From contig NZ_CP069620.1 of the NCBI RefSeq assembly GCF_026109735.1, positions 1,798,001 through 1,862,000 on the forward strand: 64,000 nucleotides of DNA. Reading direction: 5' to 3'. The position numbers and the translations under genes are program-made. The DNA comes from Salinimicrobium tongyeongense. GTDB lineage: Bacteria > Bacteroidota > Bacteroidia > Flavobacteriales > Flavobacteriaceae. Numbering within the stretch: the first letter of the stretch is position 1; the number at the start of each line of letters is the position of its first letter. Below are positions 19,379-27,488 of this stretch, one piece after another. The notes under the pieces were generated by a model, which was given only the letters and a program-made list of their open reading frames with translations, did not search any database and was not told where the DNA came from.

Positions 19379-19973
19379 TTGGCAGCGGGAATAAAAGATT
19401 TTCTATCACCTTCGGAAAATGTTCCTGTTCCAGTTCATGGATCTTTTCAGCAATATCCTGAACAGAATCTTCGGGTTTAATAGCAGTGGTGGCCTGAAAG
19501 ATCATTTTGCCCTCGTCGTAATGTTCATTGACGTAATGAATGCTTATCCCGGTTTCTACTTCCTTCTTTTCGTGTATGGCTTTGTGAACATGCATTCCAT
19601 ACATTCCTTTTCCGCCGTATTTTGGGAGGAGTGCGGGGTGAATGTTAATTACCTTATTGGGAAATTGCTTCAGGATATTAGTGGGGAAAATCCAGAGAAA
19701 ACCTGCAAGCACAATAAGGTTGGGGTTCATGTCTTTTAATAAACGCAGCACTTCATTAGACTGGTAGATGGCCTCCCGGTCAAAATGCAGGGCTTTTACG
19801 CCCAGGCGGTGCGCTCTTTCCAGCACTTTGGCCCTTCGGTTATTGGAGAAAACGGCAATAACTTCCGCAGTATTTTTCTGCTGAAAATAGGTTATAATGT
19901 TCTCGGCATTTGATCCATTACCCGAAGCAAAGATCACTATTTTCTTTTTTCTGAATTTTTCTTGTGTTTGCAA
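19371..19973 (-). CDS. purN: Phosphoribosylglycinamide formyltransferase
   Basis: Uses 10-formyl-THF to formylate GAR, the third step of purine synthesis. It has the phosphate-binding FASGNGSNAENI near residues 15-26, the catalytic motif NIHPALLPKYGGKGMYG (with the catalytic His) and the Asp in HYVNEHYDEG. Length (200 aa) is normal apart from a short basic N-terminal extension (MQTQEKFRKKK). It is divergent from acpP across a 149-bp gap. It belongs functionally with purF 1.5 kb downstream. Confidence 0.94.
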   Translation of the reverse strand: MQTQEKFRKKKIVIFASGNGSNAENIITYFQQKNTAEVIAVFSNNRRAKVLERAHRLGVKALHFDREAIYQSNEVLRLLKDMNPNLIVLAGFLWIFPTNILKQFPNKVINIHPALLPKYGGKGMYGMHVHKAIHEKKEVETGISIHYVNEHYDEGKMIFQATTAIKPEDSVQDIAEKIHELEQEHFPKVIENLLFPLPNE

Positions 19974-20083
19974 GCCTGGGGTCTTAACAATTATTGGCAG
20001 GTAAAAATACTGGCTTTAGGCGGAAATTATGTAATTTACATTCACATTTTTAAAGTAAAAACAGGTTTTAAAATAAAGTTTTT

Positions 20084-20091
20084 TATTTTTG
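20084..20091 (+). promoter_or_regulatory. -7 promoter box (TATTTTTG) for acpP-fabF
   Basis: Matches TAnnTTTG and lies 31 bp before the acpP ATG in an A/T-rich leader. No clear -33 TTG. Confidence 0.45.
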
Positions 20092-20122
20092 CCACTTAAA
20101 TTAAAAATTAAAAACACAAGTT

Positions 20123-20359
20123 ATGTCAGACATTGCATCAAGAGTAAAAGCGATTATCGTTGACAAGTTAGGAGTTGACGAGAATGAAGTAGTAAACGAA
20201 GCTAGCTTCACCAACGACTTGGGCGCTGATTCATTAGACACTGTAGAGTTGATCATGGAATTTGAGAAGGAATTTGATATCCAGATTCCAGACGACCAGG
20301 CAGAGAACATTGCTACTGTGGGTCAGGCAATCTCTTATATTGAAGACGCAAAAAAATAA
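20123..20359 (+). CDS. acpP: Acyl carrier protein
   Basis: A 78-aa acidic helical carrier. The 4'-phosphopantetheine serine is S37 in the classic [17 protein letters not shown] motif. It shuttles acyl chains for type-II fatty acid synthesis. fabF follows after 17 bp, the same acpP-fabF-rnc order found in many bacteria. A/T-rich DNA with a TAnnTTTG box precedes it. Confidence 0.97.
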   Translation: MSDIASRVKAIIVDKLGVDENEVVNEASFTNDLGADSLDTVELIMEFEKEFDIQIPDDQAENIATVGQAISYIEDAKK

Positions 20360-20376
20360 AAAACTAACATATCCTT

Positions 20377-21630
20377 ATGGAGTTGAAGCGAGTTGTAGTA
20401 ACTGGATTAGGTGCCCTTACCCCAATTGGAAATAATATTGAAGAATATTGGGAAGCCCTGGTAAACGGTAAAAGTGGGTCTGCACCCATTACCTATTTTG
20501 ATACCGAGAAATTCAAAACTAAATTCGCTTGCGAGATCAAAAACTTCAAGGTTGAAGACTATTTTGATCGAAAGGAAGCCAGGAAACTCGACAAGTTCGC
20601 CCAGTATGCGCTGGTAGCTTCAGATGAAGCTATTAAAGATTCTGGGCTGGACCTTGATACCATCGATAAGCTTCGTGTAGGAGTGATTTGGGGTGCCGGG
20701 ATTGGAGGTCTTGAAACTTTTCAGGATGAAGTTCTGGCTTTTGGCAAGGGAGACGGAACCCCAAGATTCAATCCTTTCTTTATTCCAAAGATGATCGCCG
20801 ATATTGCTCCTGGAAATATTTCCATTAAGCACGGCTTCATGGGCCCCAACTATACCACGGTTTCAGCATGTGCATCTGCAGCAAACGCATTAATTGATGC
20901 CCTCAATACTATTAGGCTTGGCAATAGTGACATTATTGTCACCGGGGGTAGTGAAGCAGCGGTTGCTCCTGCCGGAATGGGTGGATTTAATGCCATGCAT
21001 GCCCTTTCTACAAGGAATGAGAGCCCCGAAACTGCTTCAAGGCCTTTTGATGCAACACGCGACGGTTTTGTTCTGGGTGAAGGTGCGGGTGCGCTTGTTC
21101 TCGAAGAATATGAACATGCAAAGGCAAGAGGGGCAAAGATTTATGCAGAAGTACTGGGTGGCGGGTTATCTTCGGATGCTCACCATATGACTGCCCCACA
21201 TCCCGAAGGAATTGGAGTCGTGGCGGTAATGGAGAACTGCCTTAGAAATGCCCGGCTTAAACCCGAAGATGTAGATCACATCAATACTCACGGAACATCT
21301 ACCCCTTTGGGAGATGTGGCCGAACTTAAGGCTATTAAGAAGGTGTTTGGAGAACATGCCAAAGATATCAACATCAACTCCACAAAATCCATGACAGGCC
21401 ACCTGCTGGGTGCCGCGGGAGCTGTAGAAGCAATTGCCTCTATTCTCGCCATGAAACACGGAGTTGTGCCGCCTACCATCAATCACGAAGTTCAGGATGA
21501 GAACATTGATCCCGAATTAAATCTTACCCTTAATAAGGCGCAGAAGAGAGATGTGAGAGTGGCTATGAGCAATACCTTTGGTTTTGGAGGTCATAATGCC
21601 TGCGTTTTGTTCAAAAAACTGGACGAGTAA
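20377..21630 (+). CDS. fabF: 3-oxoacyl-[ACP] synthase II
   Basis: Condensing enzyme elongating acyl-ACP with malonyl-ACP. The Cys-His-His triad is visible as C165 (TVSACASAANAL), the histidine of THGTSTPLGD and the histidine of MTGHLLGAAGA. Its 417 aa is the family norm. It is co-transcribed with acpP upstream. rnc starts only 9 bp after the stop, and a terminator-like hairpin falls inside the first rnc codons rather than between the genes. Confidence 0.97.
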   Translation: MELKRVVVTGLGALTPIGNNIEEYWEALVNGKSGSAPITYFDTEKFKTKFACEIKNFKVEDYFDRKEARKLDKFAQYALVASDEAIKDSGLDLDTIDKLRVGVIWGAGIGGLETFQDEVLAFGKGDGTPRFNPFFIPKMIADIAPGNISIKHGFMGPNYTTVSACASAANALIDALNTIRLGNSDIIVTGGSEAAVAPAGMGGFNAMHALSTRNESPETASRPFDATRDGFVLGEGAGALVLEEYEHAKARGAKIYAEVLGGGLSSDAHHMTAPHPEGIGVVAVMENCLRNARLKPEDVDHINTHGTSTPLGDVAELKAIKKVFGEHAKDININSTKSMTGHLLGAAGAVEAIASILAMKHGVVPPTINHEVQDENIDPELNLTLNKAQKRDVRVAMSNTFGFGGHNACVLFKKLDE

Positions 21631-21638
21631 ATTCTTCC

Positions 21639-22376
21639 ATGAGTGTAATAAGAAACATATTAAATTCCCGCTCCTCCAGAGGCGGGAATTTTTTTGTGGA
21701 ATTAACAAAGATAATGGGGTTCAAACCCCGCAATATTGCACACTACAAAAAAGCATTCACCCACCGCTCTTTAAACCAGAAAGATGCAGAGGGCAACGCC
21801 ATTAACTTTGAAAGGATGGAATTTCTTGGAGATGCTATGCTAAGTGCCGTTATAGCTTCGCACCTGTTCAATGAAGTGCCAAGTGGTAACGAAGGCTACC
21901 TCACAAAAATGCGCTCCAAGATTGTAAGCCGTAAGCACCTGAATGAACTTGGGAAAGATCTCGAGTTGATCAAATATATTCAGACTAATATTCCCATAGA
22001 GCAGTTTGGCACCAACATCCATGGAAACCTTTTTGAAGCCCTTGTAGGTGCCATTTACCTTGATAGGGGCTACAGGTATACCAAAAAATTTATCTATGAA
22101 AGGGTGATTGAGCCTTATGTAGATATCGAGCAACTGGAAGGCACGGTTATAAGTTATAAGGGTCTTTTAATAGAATGGTGCCAAAAGGAGAAGAAAGAGT
22201 TTAGCTTTGAAGTCTATGAAGATACAGGAAAAGACGAGCTAAAACATTTTGCTGTAAAATTAAGGATTGAGAACAGGGTTGTGGCTAAAGCCAGGGCGAC
22301 CTCAAAGAAGAAAGCCGAAGAAAAAGCATCCAAAAGGGCATATTACGCCCTGCAGAGCAAAATAGACCACCCTTAA
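21639..22376 (+). CDS. rnc: Ribonuclease III
   Basis: Double-strand-specific endoribonuclease for rRNA and mRNA processing. The nuclease signature ERMEFLGDAML and the second acidic site LFEALVGAIYLDRGY are present. A dsRNA-binding domain occupies about residues 170-240 (KGLLIEWCQKEKKEF, then ATSKKKAEEKASKRAYYAL). The start at 21639 gives a short basic N-terminal tail typical of Bacteroidota. Codons 8-19 coincide with a GC-rich inverted repeat plus a T7 run. A later ATG at 21713 would remove this tail and still leave the nuclease fold. Confidence 0.94.
   Translation: MSVIRNILNSRSSRGGNFFVELTKIMGFKPRNIAHYKKAFTHRSLNQKDAEGNAINFERMEFLGDAMLSAVIASHLFNEVPSGNEGYLTKMRSKIVSRKHLNELGKDLELIKYIQTNIPIEQFGTNIHGNLFEALVGAIYLDRGYRYTKKFIYERVIEPYVDIEQLEGTVISYKGLLIEWCQKEKKEFSFEVYEDTGKDELKHFAVKLRIENRVVAKARATSKKKAEEKASKRAYYALQSKIDHP
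21662..21695 (+). terminator. Terminator-like hairpin inside the rnc 5' coding region
   Basis: A 10-bp perfect stem (21662-21671 with 21682-21691) has a 10-nt loop and T7 ending at 21695. By shape it is the fabF terminator, yet it lies 23-56 nt into the rnc frame. It may attenuate rnc or be an RNase III target. Confidence 0.6.
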
Positions 22377-22457
22377 AAATATAGCAGAAACTATAACGTT
22401 TTCGTAAGATATTCTGAAAATATACCCCAAAAAATTACTTTTCTGCGATGCAATAAT

Positions 22458-22465
22458 TATCTTTA
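22458..22465 (+). promoter_or_regulatory. Possible -7 box (TATCTTTA) before the IPExxxVDY gene and pyk
   Basis: Seven of eight positions fit TAnnTTTG, 20 bp upstream of the ATG at 22485 in the 108-bp rnc-downstream gap. Confidence 0.35.
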
Positions 22466-22484
22466 ACCTTTGATGTAAAATCAT

Positions 22485-22973
22485 ATGCCGGCGCATAAAC
22501 TGGTTTTAAATGACGTTTTTGAACAGCCCTACAAGCTACTTGCGGTACATTCTTCGGTAGAAGAGTACAAGCTGGCTTACCTGTTAAACAAACATTTAGG
22601 CCTTAAATTAGCCAGAACGCCAAAGGATATTGATCTTCATAAAGGAAATGAGAGCAACTATTTTGCGCATTTTATCTATGAAGATCTACGGCAATATTGT
22701 ACTTATCACCTGGTAAGTAACGTTGCCAGGCGGGAAGGAAGAACGGGTTCTAATAAGGACTCTCTTTTTTTTGCGGATGAACTGGCTGTCCAAAAATCAA
22801 TTCTTTTACCAGAATTTAAGCAGGTAGATTTTTTGCTGAAGATCGAGGATGAACTGGATGCGGTATCTTTAAAGATGCTCAACGCATTGATCCTCGAGAT
22901 CCCACAGGTTTCTACGGCGTATGCCGTTGATTTTCATCACATAAAAACTAAAGAAAATTTAATTTTTGACTAA
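22485..22973 (+). CDS. IPExxxVDY family protein
   Basis: A 162-aa protein of the Bacteroidota IPExxxVDY family, whose function is unknown. The naming motif is seen as LPEFKQVDF (residues about 105-113). It shows no signal peptide or membrane segment, so it is probably cytosolic. Its stop codon TAA shares its last base with the pyk start (TAATG), a tight coupling. Being linked to pyk suggests a constant partner role, but nothing in the sequence reveals it. Confidence 0.75.
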   Translation: MPAHKLVLNDVFEQPYKLLAVHSSVEEYKLAYLLNKHLGLKLARTPKDIDLHKGNESNYFAHFIYEDLRQYCTYHLVSNVARREGRTGSNKDSLFFADELAVQKSILLPEFKQVDFLLKIEDELDAVSLKMLNALILEIPQVSTAYAVDFHHIKTKENLIFD

Positions 22974-24403
22974 TGCCGAATACGAAAAAGACTAAAATTG
23001 TGGCCACCCTAGGGCCAGCAACGAGTTCGAAAGACGTTTTGAGAGATATGATGCATGCAGGTGTAAACGTGTTTAGGATCAATTTTTCTCACGCCGATTA
23101 TGAAGATGTAAAACAACGCATAAAGCTTATAAGGGAACTAAATGAAGAAAATGGCTTTACCGCAGCCATACTTGGTGACCTGCAGGGACCCAAATTAAGG
23201 GTAGGGAAGATGAAGGAAGAAGTGGTGGTAACCAAAGGAGATGAAATCACCTTTGTCACCGGTGAAGAATTTGAAGGCACAGCTTCAAGGGTTTACATGA
23301 ACTACAACGAATTCCCTCAGGATGTAAAAGCCGGAGAGCGAATTCTTCTTGATGATGGTAAACTTATCTTTGAAGTGGTGTCTACCAACCAAAAAGATGA
23401 GGTTCTTGCAAAAGTGATACAGGGAGGCCCATTGAGGTCTAAAAAAGGAGTTAACCTTCCTAATACAAAGATTTCCCTTCCGGCCCTTACCGAAAAAGAT
23501 ATTCAGGATGCCATTTTTGCCGTTGAGCAGGGTGTAGACTGGATTGCTCTTTCTTTTGTGAGAAACAGCGATGACCTTATTCAACTTCAGAATTTAATAA
23601 AAGAACATACAGATCACAAGATCCCAATCATTGCCAAGATCGAAAAGCCTGAAGGTGTTGATAATATCGACAAGATCGTGGCTTATTGCGACGGACTAAT
23701 GGTAGCGCGGGGTGACCTGGGAGTGGAAATTCCTGCACAGGAAGTTCCGCTTATTCAGAAGCAACTGGTGCTAAAGGCTAAAAAAGCCCGCATTCCGGTT
23801 ATAATTGCTACCCAAATGATGGAAACCATGATCACCAGCCTTACCCCAACAAGGGCCGAGGTGAACGACGTGGCGAACTCTGTAATGGATGGGGCCGATG
23901 CCGTGATGTTAAGTGGAGAAACTTCAGTAGGTAATTACCCGGTGCAGGTGATTGAAAAAATGAGCCAAATTATTATGAGCGTTGAGAATTCACCGCTTAT
24001 TAAGGTACCTCATGAGCCACCACACGTGCGTACCAAGAGATACATTACCAAATCTATCTGTTACCACGCTGCCCATATGGCCAATGAGATCAAAGCTAAA
24101 GCTATTTGTACTTTGACCAATAGTGGTTATACAGCTTTCCAGATCTCGGCCTGGAGACCAGAATCTAATATTCTTGTGTTCACTTCTAATAAAAGGATCC
24201 TTAATCAATTAAGCCTTTTATGGGGGGTACGTGCGTTTTACTACGATAAAATGGTAAGTACAGACGAGACTATTGATGATATCAACAGGATTGCTTCAGA
24301 AAATAAATTTGTTGAAAAGGGTGATTTCACCATCAACCTCGCAGCCATGCCTATTACCAGTAAAGGAATGGTGAATACATTGAGAATTTCAGAAATTGAA
24401 TAA
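22973..24403 (+). CDS. pyk: Pyruvate kinase
   Basis: Transfers phosphate from PEP to ADP at the end of glycolysis. The 476-aa sequence shows the N-terminal ATLGPATSS with the substrate arginine in VFRINFSHA, and the active-site signature IPIIAKIEKPEGVDN with its catalytic lysine. MVARGDLGVEIP follows, and then the C-terminal allosteric domain. It lies opposite in pathway direction to pckA at the left edge. A 7-nt-period repeat begins directly at the stop, followed by a strong terminator. Confidence 0.97.
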   Translation: MPNTKKTKIVATLGPATSSKDVLRDMMHAGVNVFRINFSHADYEDVKQRIKLIRELNEENGFTAAILGDLQGPKLRVGKMKEEVVVTKGDEITFVTGEEFEGTASRVYMNYNEFPQDVKAGERILLDDGKLIFEVVSTNQKDEVLAKVIQGGPLRSKKGVNLPNTKISLPALTEKDIQDAIFAVEQGVDWIALSFVRNSDDLIQLQNLIKEHTDHKIPIIAKIEKPEGVDNIDKIVAYCDGLMVARGDLGVEIPAQEVPLIQKQLVLKAKKARIPVIIATQMMETMITSLTPTRAEVNDVANSVMDGADAVMLSGETSVGNYPVQVIEKMSQIIMSVENSPLIKVPHEPPHVRTKRYITKSICYHAAHMANEIKAKAICTLTNSGYTAFQISAWRPESNILVFTSNKRILNQLSLLWGVRAFYYDKMVSTDETIDDINRIASENKFVEKGDFTINLAAMPITSKGMVNTLRISEIE

Positions 24404-24445
24404 TATTTAGTATTGAATACTTAGTATTGAGTACTGAGAATTAAT
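24404..24445. repeat. Degenerate heptanucleotide tandem repeat after pyk
   Basis: Directly after the pyk TAA the sequence splits into 7-mers: TATTTAG, TATTGAA, TACTTAG, TATTGAG, TACTGAG, AATTAAT. Comparable 7-nt-period repeats start after the stops at 46908 and 58765. Confidence 0.75.
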
Positions 24446-24448
24446 TTT

Positions 24449-24485
24449 AAAAAGCCATAGATCGCAAAGATCTGTGGCTTTTTTC
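24449..24485 (+). terminator. Intrinsic terminator between pyk and dinB
   Basis: A 15-bp stem with one G-U pair (24449-24463 with 24469-24483), loop GCAAA and T tail. A-runs on the other side let it serve convergent dinB too. Confidence 0.88.
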
Positions 24486-24517
24486 TTTATGGAATCTTCT
24501 CTCCACTTCCCACTCCT

Positions 24518-25615
24518 TCAAAAATCAAACTTTAGCTGTACTGCAATTTCCTTCTTCTCCTCTTTTTCTTCCGCTTTATCGGTATTGAGGTTAGACAGGG
24601 AAATTCCCAGCAGGCGCACGCTTTCCCTCATTTTTTCCTGGTACAACAGCTCTTTTGCGGCTTCCAGGATCAATTCTTTTGAAGAGATGTAGTAAGACAG
24701 CGTTTTACTGCGGGTTTGCAGCGTAAAATCGCTGTATTTTATCTTTAGGGTGATCGTTTTTCCAGCAACCTTACTCCGGGTAAGGCGCCGCTCAATTTCT
24801 TCGGAAATATTCTCCAGCCGCTCCAGCATAAATACTTCTGAAGATATATTCTCTTCAAAAGTGCGCTCTGCACCCAAAGATTTCCTTATTCGTGAAGGTT
24901 TTACTTCACTATTGTGAATTCCCCGCACCACCTGATAATAATATTCCCCGCTCTTTCCGAAGTGGTCATTGAGAAAATCAAGAGGTTTGGTTTTGAGGTC
25001 TTTTCCGGTAAAGATGCCCAGCCTGTACATCTTTTCGGCAGTTACCTTGCCTACCCCGTAGAACTTCCTTATTTCAAGGTCTTCCAGGAAAGCCTCCACC
25101 TCTTCGGGGTTTACGGTCTTTTGTCCGTTAGGTTTGTTGACGTCACTGGCTACCTTGGCAATGAATTTATTGATCGATATCCCTGCGGAAGCATTTAAAC
25201 CAGTCTTCTCCTTTATCTTCTGCCGAATTTCTTTGGCGATCATAGTGGCACTGGGATTGCCTTTTTTATTCTGGGACACGTCAAGGTAAGCCTCATCAAG
25301 TGACAAGGGTTCTACAAGATCTGTATACTCAAAGAAAATATTCCTTATGCGCTGTGAAAGTTCCTTGTAGCGTTCAAATCTTGGCTTTACAAAGATGAGC
25401 TCGGGGCAATTGCGCTTTGCCAGCACACTACTCATGGCACTTTTCACGCCAAACTTGCGGGCTTCATAACTTGCTGCCGCTACAACGCCGCGCTGCGAAC
25501 TACCGCCCACTGCAATAGGTTTACCGCGCAGTTCAGGGTTGTCTAACTGTTCTACCGAGGCATAGAACGCATCCATGTCTACGTGAATAATCTTCCGCTG
25601 TATGATCTCCTCCAT
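24518..25615 (-). CDS. dinB: DNA polymerase IV
   Basis: Y-family translesion polymerase (365 aa). Catalytic acidic residues sit in IIHVDMDAFYASVEQ (D13) and in PLSLDEAYLDVS. The helix-hairpin-helix region RKFYGVGKVTAEKM and the little-finger domain follow. The C terminus ends QLKFDF, a fit to the beta-clamp-binding QLxLF-type peptide. It stands alone; the divergent upstream gap holds a perfect 19-bp palindrome. No LexA/SOS box could be identified. Confidence 0.96.
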   Translation of the reverse strand: MEEIIQRKIIHVDMDAFYASVEQLDNPELRGKPIAVGGSSQRGVVAAASYEARKFGVKSAMSSVLAKRNCPELIFVKPRFERYKELSQRIRNIFFEYTDLVEPLSLDEAYLDVSQNKKGNPSATMIAKEIRQKIKEKTGLNASAGISINKFIAKVASDVNKPNGQKTVNPEEVEAFLEDLEIRKFYGVGKVTAEKMYRLGIFTGKDLKTKPLDFLNDHFGKSGEYYYQVVRGIHNSEVKPSRIRKSLGAERTFEENISSEVFMLERLENISEEIERRLTRSKVAGKTITLKIKYSDFTLQTRSKTLSYYISSKELILEAAKELLYQEKMRESVRLLGISLSNLNTDKAEEKEEKKEIAVQLKFDF

Positions 25616-25684
25616 CGCTGTAAAATTAGTGAATCTTCAGCTTCAAGTTTTGAAATGGCGCTACTTCCGAAGAAAAAATAAGTC

Positions 25685-25703
25685 TCAAAAATGCCATTTT
25701 TGA
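25685..25703. repeat. Dispersed 19-bp palindrome, perfect copy
   Basis: TCAAAAATGCCATTTTTGA: 9-bp perfect arms around one base, in the gap between divergent dinB and the oxidoreductase gene. Its internal ATG (25691) creates a false upstream start for the oxidoreductase. Confidence 0.9.
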
Positions 25704-25756
25704 CTCCCTTTGATTTGAGACAGAAATCTGCTACCTTCATAAAAAAAGAAAGAACT

Positions 25757-26419
25757 ATGAAAACTGCTATTATATTGGGAGCCACAGGCCTTACCGGTGG
25801 AGAGTTGCTCGAAAGGCTGCTTAAGGATAAGCGCTATGAAAAGATCAAACTTTTCTCCCGCTCTACCGCAGGTGTCAAAAATGACAAAATTGAAGAACAT
25901 TTAATTGATCTGTTCGAACTGGAAAAACACTCAGACGATTTTGTGGCCGATGAAGTCTACTGCTGTATTGGCACCACCCAGGCGAAAACAACCGATGAGG
26001 ATACTTACCACAAAATTGACTACGGAATTCCCGTAAATGCCGCAAAACTGGCCAAAAATAACGGAATTTCGAGGTTTTTGGTGATCTCAGCCCTGGGAGC
26101 CGATGAAGAAAGCCGCTTTTTCTACAACCGTACAAAAGGAGAAATGGAACGCGACGTAAAGGCGCAGGGCATTGCCGAAACTTACATTTTTGAACCTTCC
26201 CTTATCGCCGGGAAGCGCGATGAAAAACGCCCTTTTGAAGCCGCCTGGCAAAAGGCGATGAGTGTGGGCAACCACCTGCTTATTGGGCCGCTTAAAAAGT
26301 ACAGGAGTATTACTGCCGAAAAGATCGCCGATGCCATGATCTACGTGGCCAACAATAAATATTCGGCTACCTGTATAAAATCTTCGGAAATTAGGGAAAT
26401 TGCCGATAGTTATCGTTAA
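25757..26419 (+). CDS. NAD(P)-binding Rossmann-fold oxidoreductase (HTATIP2-like SDR)
   Basis: An atypical short-chain dehydrogenase/epimerase of 220 aa. The nucleotide motif GATGLTGGELL begins at residue 8 from the chosen ATG at 25757; the frame is open to 25691, but that ATG belongs to the palindrome and the extra 22 residues look unfolded. VSALGADEESRFFYNRTKGEME contains the YxxxK-like pair (YNRTK). The family includes HTATIP2/TIP30 and NmrA-like proteins; the substrate is unknown. It is followed 9 bp later by a CYTH protein, a likely operon. Confidence 0.8.
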   Translation: MKTAIILGATGLTGGELLERLLKDKRYEKIKLFSRSTAGVKNDKIEEHLIDLFELEKHSDDFVADEVYCCIGTTQAKTTDEDTYHKIDYGIPVNAAKLAKNNGISRFLVISALGADEESRFFYNRTKGEMERDVKAQGIAETYIFEPSLIAGKRDEKRPFEAAWQKAMSVGNHLLIGPLKKYRSITAEKIADAMIYVANNKYSATCIKSSEIREIADSYR

Positions 26420-26428
26420 CCATTACAC

Positions 26429-26914
26429 ATGCAGGAAATAGAACGCAAATTTCTCATTTTAGAGACGCCCGATTTTAAAGATAAAGCCCGAAACAAGACC
26501 AGAATCGTGCAGGGCTATCTCAACTCGGCACCCGAAAGAACCGTGAGGGTGCGCATAAAGGCTGAAAAAGGTTTTTTGACCATTAAGGGAAAAAGCAGTA
26601 GCGACGGGCTCACACGTTTTGAATGGGAAAAGGAAATTCCCCTTTTTGAAGCCGAAGAACTGCTGAAGCTTTGTGAGCCGGGTGTCATTGAAAAATTCAG
26701 GTATGAGGTTGAAGTAGGGGAGCACATTTTTGAAGTCGACGAGTTTATAGGTCTTAATGAAGGCCTGCTAATGGCTGAAGTGGAGCTTCAACATGAAAAT
26801 GAAGAATTTTTAAAGCCGGCATGGCTGGGTAAAGAAGTGACAGGAGAAAAGCGTTACTACAATTCTTACCTCAGTAAATTTCCTTTTAAGGATTGGCAAA
26901 TATCAAGACCATGA
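26429..26914 (+). CDS. CYTH domain protein (triphosphate tunnel family)
   Basis: A 161-aa stand-alone CYTH domain. It begins MQEIERKF, the ExExK metal/triphosphate signature (E3, E5, K7), followed by alternating basic and acidic tunnel strands (TVRVRIKAEKGFLTIKG, TRFEWEKEIP). Bacterial members are mostly inorganic triphosphatases; adenylate cyclase activity is known only for a few. Its TGA overlaps the next ATG (ATGA), so the downstream lipoprotein is translationally coupled. Confidence 0.85.
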   Translation: MQEIERKFLILETPDFKDKARNKTRIVQGYLNSAPERTVRVRIKAEKGFLTIKGKSSSDGLTRFEWEKEIPLFEAEELLKLCEPGVIEKFRYEVEVGEHIFEVDEFIGLNEGLLMAEVELQHENEEFLKPAWLGKEVTGEKRYYNSYLSKFPFKDWQISRP

Positions 26915-27414
26915 AAAAATTGATCTTTTTAGGGGGTGCATTTTTGTTGATCGCATCATGCAACCAGGGCCGTGACACCAGGGGAATTCCCGGGCCCGAA
27001 GAGGTGGAGGCAAGAATTCCAGATACCATCAGGGATTCTGAACAGGAAGCAGCAGCACTTCAGGAGCAGGGGTATCAAACTTTTTTATATGGAGAAGGGG
27101 AAAAGCAGCATCTCATGCAGCAGTACTTTATAGTGTTTCTGAAAAGAGGAGAAAATAGAAACCAGGATTCTCTTACAGCTGCGAAGCTTCAGCAAGAGCA
27201 CCTGGCGCATCTTGAGCGAATGGCTTCAGAAGGATATCTCAGCATGGCAGGTCCTTTTGGGGACGACGGTGATATTAGAGGAATAGCAGTTTATAATACC
27301 CCAAACTTCGAAATGGCCGACAGCCTGGCGAGGCTTGATCCCATGGTTGCGGCTGGAAGGTTAGCCATCGAAGTCTATCCATGGTGGGCAGCAAAAGGCA
27401 GTGCGCTAAAATAG
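26911..27414 (+). CDS. YCII-related lipoprotein
   Basis: A 167-aa predicted lipoprotein. MKKLIFLGGAFLLIASC ends in a lipobox with C17. The C-terminal half (YFIVFLKRG, then QQEHLAHLERMASEGYLSMAGPFGDDGDIRG) matches the ferredoxin-like YCII fold with its typical His and Asp. ATG at 26911 is chosen over the upstream in-frame one at 26893 because it gives a standard signal peptide and a 4-bp overlap with the CYTH stop. An envelope-located YCII protein is uncommon; function is unknown. Confidence 0.78.
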   Translation: MKKLIFLGGAFLLIASCNQGRDTRGIPGPEEVEARIPDTIRDSEQEAAALQEQGYQTFLYGEGEKQHLMQQYFIVFLKRGENRNQDSLTAAKLQQEHLAHLERMASEGYLSMAGPFGDDGDIRGIAVYNTPNFEMADSLARLDPMVAAGRLAIEVYPWWAAKGSALK

Positions 27415-27488
27415 GAACTGCAGCAAAAAAAGCAGCCCCGCCAAAAGGCAGGGCCACTCCAACAACTAAAAATCCAATCATGAAACCA

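Noticed and set aside
25691-25756. N-terminal extension of the NAD(P)-binding oxidoreductase
   Set aside because: Its start codon is part of the dispersed palindrome; the Rossmann motif begins properly right after ATG 25757.
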